A stretch of DNA of 37,385 nt from Aquimarina agarivorans (GTDB taxonomy: Bacteria; Bacteroidota; Bacteroidia; Flavobacteriales; Flavobacteriaceae): contig NZ_AFPB01000153.1 of NCBI RefSeq assembly GCF_000218485.1, positions 1 to 37,385 on the forward strand, in the 5' to 3' direction. Both the position numbers and the translations under genes were made by a program. Shown here in pieces: positions 1 through 8,102 of the stretch. The notes under the pieces were generated by a model. It made no database searches. It saw only the letters and a program-made list of their open reading frames with translations, and had not been told where the DNA came from. Position 1 is the stretch's first letter. Every line of letters starts with the position of its first letter.

Positions 1-44
1 GTCCAATACCAAAGTATAAAAAGAAATAACTTTTTTACTATAGT

Positions 45-66
45 GTTAAATTACAAATAATTTAAC
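45..66. repeat. Inverted repeat upstream of the first gene
   Basis: Two perfect 9-nt arms (GTTAAATTA and TAATTTAAC) flank a 4-nt CAAA loop. There is no strong T-tract after it, so it could be a weak terminator of a gene to the left of the window or a protein-binding site. Nothing else can be read in bases 1-80, which are very AT-rich. Confidence 0.4.
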
Positions 67-80
67 AAATTTATATTTTT

Positions 81-100
81 AATGTTAGCTAGCTAACATT
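81..100. promoter_or_regulatory. Perfect 20-bp palindrome, candidate operator
   Basis: AATGTTAGCTAGCTAACATT is a perfect 20-bp palindrome with no spacer. Its right edge overlaps the TTG of the candidate -33 box of the next promoter. Symmetry plus overlap with a promoter element is what a dimeric repressor or activator site looks like. No regulator is identified, and a cruciform or chance palindrome is possible. Confidence 0.4.
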
Positions 101-127
101 GTGTTGAAGTCATAGGTTATATTTTTG
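99..127 (+). promoter_or_regulatory. Bacteroidota-type promoter for the T9SS repeat protein gene
   Basis: A TTG at 99-101 and TATTTTTG at 120-127 match the Bacteroidota consensus TTG...TAnnTTTG with an 18-nt spacer. Transcription would start near 134, about 30 nt before the ATG at 165. Confidence 0.5.
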
Positions 128-164
128 AACAAATAAAAGTTTTGTTTAGTAAAATAGTATAATT

Positions 165-1941
165 ATGAAACGTTTTTTACACACTAAGAGGTTCAAAATT
201 TTATTTTTTGCTACCTTTTTAAGTGGAATGAGCTTATCCTTTGCACAAGCCATTCCTCGTTTAACTAAAGTGGATCCCGAAAATAATTTGGTAACGGTGA
301 CCAACTTTGGCGACCAACCTGTAAATCTTATTGACTATTGGTTTTGTCTTGGTCCAGGAACTTACCAAAGATTAGGTGCTTTAACACCAGTTTCGGGAAG
401 TATAAACTTAACTGCAAATCAAAACTGTAACATTGCCTTACCAAATGCCGGAAGCTGGTAGTGGTCTATCTTTTTAAAGTGCTCCAAACTTTTCATCAGT
501 AGATGCTATTGAAGATTTTGCACAATGGCGAGTAGATGGCAATGCAAGAGAGGGTTTGGCTGAAAGTAAAGGGGTATGGACAGCTGGCGATTTTATAGAC
601 GATACAGGTGTTTATAGTTATATTGGTGATGGTACTGAAAATGGATTAGCCCAGTGGGAAGCTTCATTAGTAGATGCCGGGATATTAACGGGCGGTCCAT
701 TTGAATTTTTTGTTGGTGATGGAGTAGCAGATAACATTCCTGCAGATGGTATAACGATAGCAGGGGGTGTAGGTTCAGAATCAGCATGGGTAGTAACCGA
801 TGAGGATTTAAATATATTAGGATTGCCATCAACATTTTCGGCAGTTAATTTTGATACTGCAGGTTTAGGAACATGCTTAGTATGGTACTTACGTCACGAT
901 GGTTCGTTAACAGGAGCAGCTATTAATGCAAATGCAGGTACTGATTTAGGTGGGAATTTTGATCTTTCAAACCCGATAGAGGTAGTAAGGAAGACTGTTG
1001 ATGCCGGTGTTTTAAGTGGCGGTCCTTTTAAATTTTTAGTTGGTGATGGAGTAGCGGATAATATTCCTGCAGATGGTATCACTATCGAAGGTGGTGTAGG
1101 CGCAGAATCTGCATGGGTAGTGACCGATGAAGACCTAAATATACTAGGATTGCCCCCAACGTTTTCGGCTGTTAATTTTGATACTGCTGGTTTAGGAACG
1201 TGCTTAGTATGGTATTTACGTCACGATGGCTCATTAACTGGTGCAGCTATGGGAGCAAATGCTGGTACTGATTTAGGAGGAAATTTTGATCTTTCAAATC
1301 CAATTGAAGTGGTAAGAAATACAGTGGATGCAGGTGTTTTGAGTGGAGGTCCATTTAATTTTTGTGTCGAGGATGGGGTAGCGGACAATATTCCAGCCGA
1401 TGGTATCACTATCGAAGGAGGTGTAGGATCAGAATCTGCATGGGTAGTAACTGATGAGGACTTAAATATATTAGGTTTACCACCAACATTTACGGCAGTA
1501 GATTTTGATGGAGCAGGAGCTGGAACATGTTTAGTATGGTACTTACGCCATGATGGTTCATTGGGTGGAGCAGCTATTAATGCAAATGCTGGAACAGATT
1601 TAACAGGAAATTTTGACCTATCAAACCCTATAACAGTGAATAGAGTTGTTGGAGGAGATTGTGCAACATTATCAATAAACGAATTTGATACAGAATTACC
1701 TGTAACAATTTTTCCTATACCAGCGAGCGATAGTTTAACTATTAGTACAACTAATGCTTCTGGAGATCTTGATATCAAAATCTACAGTTTAACAGGTCAA
1801 GAGGTTCTTGAAACTGTTGCAATTTCCCAATCGGGAAGTGTAACTTTCGATGTTCAAAATTTAGAACCAGCTGTTTACATTTTAAGTATAACAGATAAAG
1901 ATGGAAAGAAACAGTCTTTTGAACAAATTGTGATTGAATAA
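165..1941 (+). pseudogene. T9SS-exported repeat protein gene, interrupted by a frameshift and a stop codon
   Basis: The first part (165-461) encodes a signal peptide (hydrophobic stretch ending near SFAQA) and a lamin-tail-like start (IPRLTKVDPENN). It meets a TAG at 459-461. The homologous reading continues in the +1 frame: 451-474 gives E-A-G-S-G-L-S-F, then an in-frame TAA at 475-477, then S-A-P-N-F-S-S-V-D running open to 1941. So there is about one extra base near 447-457 plus one nonsense codon. The distal part carries three repeats of 109 residues and a C-terminal T9SS type A sorting domain (about 1669-1941; motifs FPIPASD, IYSLTGQEV, LEPAVYIL). An intact gene would encode about 590 residues, secreted and probably surface-attached. 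The only downstream start in the open part is a TTG at 556 with no signal peptide, so that piece alone should not be exported. Assembly error at this spot is the main alternative. Confidence 0.7.
670..1650 (+). repeat. Three tandem 327-nt coding repeats (109 residues each)
   Basis: The repeat units start at 670, 997 and 1324, and each is exactly 327 nt. Each begins V-D-A-G-(I/V)-L-(T/S)-G-G-P-F and contains D-G-V-A-D-N-I-P-A-D-G-I-T-I, W-V-V-T-D-E-D-L-N-I-L-G-L-P and C-L-V-W-Y-L-R-H-D-G-S. Protein similarity is very high, while many codons differ at the third position. That indicates older duplication under protein-level constraint rather than a fresh copy. The unit resembles repeats found in other Bacteroidota T9SS adhesin-like proteins; its function is unknown. 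Confidence 0.9.
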
Positions 1942-1973
1942 TTTCCGAGGAATATAAAAATTTCAAAATATTT

Positions 1974-2002
1974 AAACCACCTATTTTTAGGTGGTTTTTT
2001 AT
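1974..2002 (+). terminator. Rho-independent terminator after the T9SS repeat protein gene
   Basis: A perfect 9-bp stem (AAACCACCT at 1974-1982, AGGTGGTTT at 1989-1997) with a 6-nt loop is followed directly by a T run. It lies 33 nt after the stop codon at 1941. Confidence 0.85.
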
Positions 2003-2076
2003 TGGTTATTTTGAGTAAAATTAATTATAATTATTTGATTACAAGGTTTTTATTGGTCTTAAAAATAGTTAAAACT

Positions 2077-2092
2077 ATGTACTTTAGTGCAT
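2077..2092 (+). repeat. IS200/IS605 left-end hairpin
   Basis: Seven-base arms with one T-G wobble and a TT loop, 35 nt upstream of the tnpA start codon. This is the place where TnpA recognises the left end as a single-strand hairpin. Confidence 0.55.
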
Positions 2093-2127
2093 TTCGCTTT
2101 TAGCTTCTAAAAATTTATCTTCGTATA

Positions 2128-2559
2128 ATGTCTTATCAACGAAGTAATGGTCATAGCGTAAGTCGGTTAACAGTTCACTTAGTTTGGAGTACAAAATACA
2201 GATATTCAGTATTGCAAGGAGATATAAAGCAGCGTTGTCGTACAATTTTGATACAGATTTGTTAATCAGAGGATGTCAATATTCTAAAGGGAGTTGTCTC
2301 AACGAACCATGTCCATATGCATGTTGAATACCGACCTTCATTATCGATAAGTGATTTGGTTAAGAAATTAAAAGGAAGAAGTTCTAGGAAATTACAACAA
2401 GAGTTTCCAGAGTTAAATAAGCGTTATTGGGGTCGTCATTTCTGAGGTATAGGTAATGGTTGTTGGAGTACTGGAAATATTACAGATGAGATGGTTAATG
2501 AATATTTAGAGCACCATCGAAAGCCTAATGATGATGGTTCAAATTTTATATTAGAATGA
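2128..2559 (+). pseudogene. tnpA: IS200/IS605 TnpA transposase with two nonsense codons
   Basis: A single frame of 143 codons reads as a full-length IS200-type TnpA. It starts MSYQRSNGHSVSRLTVHLVW, carries the HUH motif in N-H-V-H-M-H-V-E-Y, the segment K-L-K-G-R-S-S-R, and near the end E-Y-L-E-H-H-R-K-P, which follows the region of the catalytic tyrosine helix. Two in-frame stops break it: TAA at 2263-2265, where relatives usually have a charged residue before S-E-D-V, and TGA at 2443-2445 in R-H-F-stop-G-I-G, where relatives have tryptophan (TGG). The full frame is otherwise collinear, so these are simple point changes. The protein would have cut and rejoined single-stranded DNA at the hairpin ends. 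It is not expected to be functional. Confidence 0.88.
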
Positions 2560-2577
2560 CTTTCAGTCGTAAAGGAA

Positions 2578-2600
2578 ACTATGGACTTCAAGTCCATAGT
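2578..2600 (+). repeat. IS200/IS605 right-end hairpin
   Basis: A perfect 10-bp stem (ACTATGGACT and AGTCCATAGT) with a 3-nt TCA loop, 18 nt after the tnpA stop. It fits the right-end subterminal palindrome and could also act as a terminator, since a T-rich stretch follows at about 2612-2627. Confidence 0.65.
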
Positions 2601-2706
2601 GGTTCATTTAGTTTTGATTTTTTTTATTGCAAATCGTTTTCCTACAAAAAAATAGTTTCTAATATCTTAAAAACAAATAAGTTAAAGTTTTATTAATTTT
2701 TAAGGG

Positions 2707-2737
2707 TTGTTTTCTTACAATTTAAAGCATACTTTAG
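2707..2737 (+). promoter_or_regulatory. Candidate promoter of the polysaccharide operon
   Basis: A TTG at 2707-2709 and TACTTTAG at 2730-2737 (7 of 8 matches to TAnnTTTG) are separated by 20 nt. The predicted start is near 2744, about 42 nt before the first ATG of the operon. It is the best promoter match in the interval between the insertion sequence and the operon. Confidence 0.5.
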
Positions 2738-2741
2738 CGCT

Positions 2742-2757
2742 GCCATAAAAAAATGGC
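2742..2757 (+). repeat. Short inverted repeat at the predicted transcription start
   Basis: GCCAT and ATGGC flank an A6 loop. It lies at the expected 5' end of the operon transcript, so it could be a 5'-end-protecting hairpin or an operator. It is only five base pairs long and may be chance. Confidence 0.3.
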
Positions 2758-2785
2758 GTTTAATAATATATAATACTCTCTATTT

Positions 2786-3784
2786 ATGACTAATGAACAA
2801 TTAGCCTTGTTAAAATCATCAAAAATTCTGGTCACTGGAGCTGCAGGTTTTATCGGGTCAAATTTATGCGAAGCATTGCTAAATGTAGGTAGTGAAGTCG
2901 TGGCGTTTGATAATTTTGCCACGGGACATAAAAAAAATATTTCCCCTTTAACGAAAAGTCCAAATTTTACATTTATCGAAGGAGATATTAGAAATTTGGA
3001 TGATTGTCAAAAAGCATGTCAAGGAGTTGATTTTATTTTACATCAAGCCGCATTAGGATCTGTCCCTAGATCAATTAATGACCCGATTACTTCAAATGAT
3101 GTTAATGTTGGAGGATTTTTAAATATGTTAGTAGCGGCTAGGGACAACAACATAAAACGATTTATTTACGCGGCAAGTTCTTCTACCTACGGGGATTCGG
3201 TAAGTATGCCTAAGGTAGAAGATAAAATAGGAAATCCGCTATCGCCTTACGCTATCACTAAATATGTAAATGAATTATATGCCAATAATTTCAAAAAAAC
3301 CTATGATTTAGATACCATCGGTTTGCGCTATTTTAATGTATTTGGTCGTAAACAAGATCCTAATGGTGCGTATGCAGCTGTAATTCCTAAATTTGTGATG
3401 CAGCTAATGAAACACGAATCACCAGTAATCAATGGAGATGGATCTTATTCAAGAGACTTCACTTATATAGATAATGTGATACAAATGAATATGTTGGCGA
3501 TGGTTTCTGAAAATTCAGCAGCATTAAATAATGTTTATAATACCGCCTTTGGAGAACGTACCACTTTAAATGAATTAACTACTTTATTAAAAGAAAATTT
3601 AGCTGTTTACGATGCTAAAATTGCTAACGTAGAAATTAAATACGGACCTGAGCGCAAAGGTGATGTTCCACATTCATTGGCCTCAGTGGATAAAGCTAAA
3701 ACGCTATTAAAATATAACCCTAAATTTGATATAAAGGCAGGGTTAAAAGAAGCGGTGGATTGGTATTGGGAAAATTTAAAGTAA
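2786..3784 (+). CDS. tviC: UDP-N-acetylglucosamine 4-epimerase (WbpP/TviC-like SDR)
   Basis: An extended short-chain dehydrogenase of 332 residues. It has the NAD-binding glycine motif G-A-A-G-F-I-G at residues 18-24, the active-site serines in S-S-S-T-Y-G-D (131-137) and the catalytic Y-x-x-x-K at Tyr155/Lys159. The segments L-R-Y-F-N-V-F-G-R-K-Q-D-P-N-G-A-Y and Y-I-D-N-V follow as in WbpP, TviC and related UDP-HexNAc 4-epimerases. Known family members interconvert UDP-GlcNAc/UDP-GalNAc or the matching uronic acids. It opens the operon and is followed 9 nt later by a TviB/WbpA-like dehydrogenase, the same pair that makes UDP-GalNAcA in Vi-antigen and similar pathways. The enzyme class is secure; the preferred substrate is inferred from the pairing. 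Confidence 0.9.
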   Translation: MTNEQLALLKSSKILVTGAAGFIGSNLCEALLNVGSEVVAFDNFATGHKKNISPLTKSPNFTFIEGDIRNLDDCQKACQGVDFILHQAALGSVPRSINDPITSNDVNVGGFLNMLVAARDNNIKRFIYAASSSTYGDSVSMPKVEDKIGNPLSPYAITKYVNELYANNFKKTYDLDTIGLRYFNVFGRKQDPNGAYAAVIPKFVMQLMKHESPVINGDGSYSRDFTYIDNVIQMNMLAMVSENSAALNNVYNTAFGERTTLNELTTLLKENLAVYDAKIANVEIKYGPERKGDVPHSLASVDKAKTLLKYNPKFDIKAGLKEAVDWYWENLK

Positions 3785-3793
3785 ATTACGGTA

Positions 3794-5074
3794 ATGACTT
3801 CAAATAAAATAGCAATAATTGGTTTAGGATACGTAGGATTACCTTTGGCAAGATTATTTGCCACCAAATATGCAGTAGTGGGTTTCGATATAAACGAAAC
3901 TAGAATCAAAGAATTGCAATCCGGAAATGACACCACATTGGAGGTAGACGCTGCTGTTTTAAAAGCTGTGCTAAAAACATCAGCAGATGATACCAATGGG
4001 TTGTACTGTTCTAATAAATTAGAGGATATTAGTGATTGTACTTATTATATTGTCACTGTTCCCACTCCGGTGGATAAAAATAACAGGCCCGATTTGACTC
4101 CTTTATATAAGTCAAGTGAAACTGTGGGTAAAGTACTCAAAAAAGGAGATATTGTAATTTATGAATCTACGGTATATCCTGGTGTGACTGAAGAAGAGTG
4201 TATTCCGGTTTTAGAACGTGTTAGCGGATTAAAATTTAATCAAGATTTTTTTGCAGGGTATTCTCCCGAAAGGATAAATCCTGGTGATAAATTACATACA
4301 GTTGACAAAATTTTAAAAGTTACCGCAGGCTCCACACCAGAAATTGGTGAAAAAGTGAACGATTTGTATAAATCGGTAATTACTGCGGGAACTCACCTAG
4401 CACCAACTATTAAGGTGGCTGAAGCAGCTAAAGTGATTGAAAATTCGCAACGAGATATCAACATTGCCTTTGTAAATGAATTAGCTAAGATTTTTAACTT
4501 AATGGATATTGATACCCACGCAGTATTAGAAGCGGCTGGTACTAAGTGGAATTTTTTGCCATTTAAGCCTGGACTTGTAGGGGGGCATTGCATAGGAGTT
4601 GACCCTTATTATTTAGCCCAACGCGCTCAAGAATTTGGGTATCACCCAGAAATTATTTTAGCAGGACGTCGATTGAATGATAGTATGGGACAATATGTGT
4701 CTTCAGAGATTATAAAACTAATGGTAAAGCACGACATCCGAATAAAAGGAGCTAATGTTTTAGTGCTAGGAATAACTTTTAAAGAGAATTGTCCTGATGT
4801 ACGAAATACAAGAGCTGTAGATGTAATAAGTAGCTTAATGGATTTTGGTACAAATGTTACTATTTATGATCCTTGGGCTAGTACTACTGAGGTGAAGCAA
4901 GAATATGATTTGGATACTACAAACATTTTACCAAACCGTAAATTTGATGCTATTGTATTAACAGTAGCACATAAAGAATACCTTGATTTAGATTTAAAAT
5001 CATTGCTCGTGCCAAATGGAATTTTATACGATGTAAAAGGAATTTTGGAAGGTGAAGTTGAAGGACGATTATAA
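3794..5074 (+). CDS. tviB: UDP-N-acetylhexosamine 6-dehydrogenase (TviB/WbpO-like)
   Basis: A nucleotide-sugar dehydrogenase of 426 residues, the usual family length. The N-terminal Rossmann motif is G-L-G-Y-V-G at residues 10-15. The central segment has the catalytic cysteine at about Cys266 in G-G-H-C-I-G-V-D-P-Y-Y-L, and the C-terminal UDP-binding domain includes K-E-N-C-P-D-V-R-N-T-R. The enzyme oxidises the C6 hydroxyl of a UDP-HexNAc to a carboxylate with two NAD+. The TviB/WbpO subgroup uses UDP-GlcNAc or UDP-GalNAc, in contrast to UDP-glucose dehydrogenases. With the upstream epimerase it should supply UDP-GalNAcA or UDP-GlcNAcA, making the polymer acidic. The ATG lies 9 nt after the epimerase stop. 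Confidence 0.92.
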   Translation: MTSNKIAIIGLGYVGLPLARLFATKYAVVGFDINETRIKELQSGNDTTLEVDAAVLKAVLKTSADDTNGLYCSNKLEDISDCTYYIVTVPTPVDKNNRPDLTPLYKSSETVGKVLKKGDIVIYESTVYPGVTEEECIPVLERVSGLKFNQDFFAGYSPERINPGDKLHTVDKILKVTAGSTPEIGEKVNDLYKSVITAGTHLAPTIKVAEAAKVIENSQRDINIAFVNELAKIFNLMDIDTHAVLEAAGTKWNFLPFKPGLVGGHCIGVDPYYLAQRAQEFGYHPEIILAGRRLNDSMGQYVSSEIIKLMVKHDIRIKGANVLVLGITFKENCPDVRNTRAVDVISSLMDFGTNVTIYDPWASTTEVKQEYDLDTTNILPNRKFDAIVLTVAHKEYLDLDLKSLLVPNGILYDVKGILEGEVEGRL

Positions 5075-5112
5075 TTTATAATTGAATTAGATATTAATTA
5101 AAACAATCAAAT

Positions 5113-6603
5113 TTGAGTCAATTAAAAAAAGGAGCTATTTTATCCTACGTAACAATATTTTTGACAAATATTGTTGGATTACTCTTAACTCCTTTTATTA
5201 TAAAAAGTTTAGGTCAATCTGAATATGGCTTGTACATCCTTTTGGGATCATTTGTAGGCTATATTTCATTATTGGATTTTGGGTTAAGTAATACTATTGT
5301 AAGATTTGTCGCCAAATACCGTGCTAATAATGACCATGATGGGGAAAAGAATTTTTTGGCCACAGTATTTATTATTTATACTATAATGTCATTTGTTGTA
5401 TTATTAATTGGAGCAATAGCTTATTTTAATATTGAACTTATTTTTGGAAGTTCTTTAACTTCTACTGAGCTTGAAAAAGCAAAAATTTTAATGCTATTAC
5501 TAGTATTGAATATGACAATTACATTACCAGGTCAGGCTTTTACAGGTATTTGTAGTGGGTATGAAAAATTTGTTTTTCCTAGAATCATTAATATTGTTAG
5601 ATATATTGTTCGGTCATTATTAGTAGTAACTATTTTGCTTTACGGCGGTAAGTCAATAGCAATTGTAGCCATTGACACTTTTTTAAACATAGCTATTATT
5701 TTAGCAAATATGTTTTATGTGTTAAAAGTAATGAAAGTCAAAATTAAATTAATGGCTTTTGATAAGGAATTGATCCGTACAATTTTCAGTTATTCAGTTT
5801 GGATTTTTGTTTTTGCAATGATAGGGCAGTTATTCTGGAAATCAGGTCAAATGATTTTAGGAGTTACTATTAGCACTGAAGCTGTAGCTATATTTGCAAT
5901 AGGAATTGTATTAAGTGGTTATTTTGGTGCGTTTGCTGGCGCAATTAATAGTGTTTTTTTACCTAAAGCTACGTTTATGGTGGAGGCAAATAGTACGAGA
6001 AAGGATTTGACAGCAATGTTTGTTAAAGTTGGTAGGATATTGACCTTTTTACTATTATTTATTTGGGCTGAATTCATACTTTTTGGAAGAGATTTTATTG
6101 AATTGTGGGTAGGCGCTGCATATAAAGACTCTTATATGATAACAGCAGTTATAATGACGGCATATATTTTACCATTGGTACAAAATTTTGCAAATTCCTT
6201 GATTGAAGCCTCAGGTAAATTTAAATTTAAAGCAAAAGTATATTTCATTACCATTTCATTAGGTATTATTATTGGAGCGTTATTATCCCCATATTATGGG
6301 TATTGGGCTATTACGTGGAGTTATTCCATTTTTTGGGTAATATCCCAAATTATAATGAATTGGTTTTTTGATAAGGAATTGAATTTGGATATGAAATTCT
6401 TTTTCAAGGAAACATTTGGAAAACTTTCCATAGTATTAATCATATCATTAGTTTCAGGATATTTTATAAATCAATTGTTTGAAGCCAATTGGGGGTATTT
6501 TCTAATTAAAGCTTCGTTATATGCAGTTATTTATTTAAGCCTAACTTATTTCTTCGTGTTAAACGAATATGAAAAAAATCTTTTTTTGAAATTTAGGAGG
6601 TAA
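5113..6603 (+). CDS. wzx: Wzx-type oligosaccharide flippase
   Basis: An integral membrane protein of 496 residues with about 12-14 predicted hydrophobic segments. It begins K-K-G-A-I-L-S-Y-V-T-I-F-L-T-N-I-V-G-L-L and has the typical segment S-E-Y-G-L-Y-I-L near residue 40. These features match the polysaccharide-transport (PST/MATE-like) family that moves undecaprenyl-linked repeat units across the inner membrane. The start is a TTG at 5113; the next ATG would remove the first transmembrane segment, so TTG is preferred. It sits between the sugar-nucleotide genes and the acetyltransferase, the usual place in a Wzx/Wzy cluster. The symbol reflects role and context, since Wzx sequences diverge strongly. 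Confidence 0.87.
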   Translation: MSQLKKGAILSYVTIFLTNIVGLLLTPFIIKSLGQSEYGLYILLGSFVGYISLLDFGLSNTIVRFVAKYRANNDHDGEKNFLATVFIIYTIMSFVVLLIGAIAYFNIELIFGSSLTSTELEKAKILMLLLVLNMTITLPGQAFTGICSGYEKFVFPRIINIVRYIVRSLLVVTILLYGGKSIAIVAIDTFLNIAIILANMFYVLKVMKVKIKLMAFDKELIRTIFSYSVWIFVFAMIGQLFWKSGQMILGVTISTEAVAIFAIGIVLSGYFGAFAGAINSVFLPKATFMVEANSTRKDLTAMFVKVGRILTFLLLFIWAEFILFGRDFIELWVGAAYKDSYMITAVIMTAYILPLVQNFANSLIEASGKFKFKAKVYFITISLGIIIGALLSPYYGYWAITWSYSIFWVISQIIMNWFFDKELNLDMKFFFKETFGKLSIVLIISLVSGYFINQLFEANWGYFLIKASLYAVIYLSLTYFFVLNEYEKNLFLKFRR

Positions 6604-6605
6604 TT

Positions 6606-7181
6606 ATGAAAAGAAAACTACTTAAATATATATCAAAAAAAATAGCAGCATTATATTGGGGTTACCTAAAAAAAGAAATTGATGATTTTGTAATAAATTC
6701 ACAAAAAAAACAATTTAAAAAATTAGGGGAAAACGTAGTTTTTAAGGCAGGGGGCACAATTTACCATCCAGAGAACTTAGAGGTAGGTAATCATGTACGC
6801 GTAGGCGACAATTGCTTTATTATGGCTATTGGAGGGGTTGAAATCGATGATGGAACTATAATTAGTAGAAATGTGTGTATCCATTCAGGTAACCATAGCT
6901 ATAAATCAAAAGAATTAGTGCCTTACGATGATACGTATGATACTAGAAAAACACGTATAGGTAAAGCCGTTTGGATTGGTCAAAATGTAAATATTTTGCC
7001 TGGAGTTTCCATATCAGATGGGGCTATAATTGGTATGGGAACAACAGTATCCAAAAATGTTGGCGTTGGTGAAATTGTTGTAGGTAAAGGTCAACGAACT
7101 TTAGGAGAAAGAGATGTTGAATTGCTGAAAAAAGCAATGTCAACAGATGCATATTTCGCTAAACAACATCCAAACTTATGA
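6606..7181 (+). CDS. Left-handed beta-helix (hexapeptide-repeat) acyltransferase
   Basis: A protein of 191 residues. Hexapeptide-type repeats start near residue 45 (N-V-V-F-K-A-G, L-E-V-G-N-H-V-R-V-G-D-N) and run to about residue 165 (I-G-Q-N-V-N-I-L-P-G-V-S-I-S-D-G-A-I-I-G-M-G). A loop with H-S-G-N-H-S-Y at about 97-103 resembles the catalytic-histidine loop of maltose/galactoside-type O-acetyltransferases. A family member would transfer acetyl from acetyl-CoA to a sugar hydroxyl in the cytoplasm. It follows the flippase stop by 2 nt, preceded by a good Shine-Dalgarno-like AGGAGG at 6596-6601, which is unusual here. The exact substrate is unknown. Confidence 0.83.
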   Translation: MKRKLLKYISKKIAALYWGYLKKEIDDFVINSQKKQFKKLGENVVFKAGGTIYHPENLEVGNHVRVGDNCFIMAIGGVEIDDGTIISRNVCIHSGNHSYKSKELVPYDDTYDTRKTRIGKAVWIGQNVNILPGVSISDGAIIGMGTTVSKNVGVGEIVVGKGQRTLGERDVELLKKAMSTDAYFAKQHPNL

Positions 7182-7185
7182 TTTT

Positions 7186-8100
7186 ATGGTATCAGTAATA
7201 ATCCCTACATACAAGCGAAGTTTGCGTTTGCCAATAGCTATTGATAGTGTAATTAATCAGACTTATAAGTCTATTGAAATCATTGTTGTTGATGACAATA
7301 ATAATGACGAATTTAGAATTGCAACAAAAAAAATTCTAGAGCCTTATTTGAGCAATAAACTGATTACTTATATAGCACATACAAAAAATAGAGGAGGTTG
7401 CGCAGCAAGAAATACAGGCGCTTATGCGGCAAAAGGAGATTTTATCGCTTTTTTGGATGATGATGATTTTTATGAGCCTATTAAAATTCAAGAACAAGTA
7501 AATTTTTTAAATAATAACAAAACTCTGGATGCTTGTATCTGTTCCATGTTTCGCATTGATGAAAATAAAAACGAAATAGTTTCAAGAGAAAATGAAGCCC
7601 GAGGAATCAGTTTGAAAGAAGCAATTTTAGATGGAAATTTATTCACTTCAATGTTATTAATTAAAAAGAATGTTTTTGAAAAGCTAAAAGGATTTTCTGA
7701 AATTCCTAGATTTCAAGATAAATTTTTTCATTACAAATTTTTGGAAAATGGCTTTAAAATAGGTGTTCTAAATAAGCAATTACTAACTTTGGTTGAGCAT
7801 AATGATTTTCGTATTTCATTATCAACTAGCAATAAAATAATATATGCATTAGAGGTTTTGCATCATTTTGAAGTTCAGCATAAACAGTTATTTTCAAAAA
7901 AAGAATGGAAATTTATTTTACATCGATTTTATTTTAAAAAAGCTTATACGCTTAGTCAAGGAACTGTTATTCAAAAAGTAAAAGGTTTCGTTAATATACT
8001 GAAATCACTAAAATACTATACAGGTGATTTTAATATAGTGAAGCTTACTCTAAAAACATTTATTCCAAATTTTATTTTTAAAATTAAAAATAAGCATTAG
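7186..8100 (+). CDS. Glycosyltransferase family 2
   Basis: A GT-A fold glycosyltransferase of 304 residues when started at the ATG at 7186. That start puts the canonical V-S-V-I-I-P-T-Y-K-R-S at the N-terminus. An upstream ATG at 7147 would add 13 unlikely residues and overlap the acetyltransferase gene by 35 nt. The nucleotide-binding segment is I-V-V-D-D-N-N-N-D-E and the metal-binding DXD motif is in F-L-D-D-D-D-F-Y. It should add one sugar to the lipid-linked repeat unit at the cytoplasmic face. Donor and acceptor cannot be read from sequence. Confidence 0.88.
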   Translation: MVSVIIPTYKRSLRLPIAIDSVINQTYKSIEIIVVDDNNNDEFRIATKKILEPYLSNKLITYIAHTKNRGGCAARNTGAYAAKGDFIAFLDDDDFYEPIKIQEQVNFLNNNKTLDACICSMFRIDENKNEIVSRENEARGISLKEAILDGNLFTSMLLIKKNVFEKLKGFSEIPRFQDKFFHYKFLENGFKIGVLNKQLLTLVEHNDFRISLSTSNKIIYALEVLHHFEVQHKQLFSKKEWKFILHRFYFKKAYTLSQGTVIQKVKGFVNILKSLKYYTGDFNIVKLTLKTFIPNFIFKIKNKH

Positions 8101-8102
8101 TT

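Larger units (their letters stand above)
2077..2600 (+). mobile_element. IS200/IS605-family insertion sequence, inactivated
   Basis: The element consists of a left-end hairpin (2077-2092: ATGTACT, TT, AGTGCAT, one G-T pair), a broken tnpA gene (2128-2559) and a right-end hairpin (2578-2600: ACTATGGACT, TCA, AGTCCATAGT). Subterminal imperfect palindromes in place of terminal inverted repeats, and no target duplication, are the hallmarks of this HUH-transposase family. No tnpB gene is present. The exact outer ends cannot be fixed from one copy. The element sits between the T9SS gene terminator and the promoter of the polysaccharide operon. Confidence 0.8.

Noticed and set aside
670..1650. Repeats considered as a CRISPR-like or satellite array
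   Set aside because: The units are 327 nt, contiguous and keep an open frame with conserved protein motifs.
1221..1778. Minus-strand open frame of 185 codons across the T9SS repeats
   Set aside because: It is the antisense shadow of the repeated coding region, with low-complexity repeated peptides and no start signal.
2443..2445. TGA in tnpA read as selenocysteine or tryptophan recoding
   Set aside because: A second stop (TAA at 2263) exists in the same frame, no SECIS-like hairpin was seen, and other genes use TGG for tryptophan normally.
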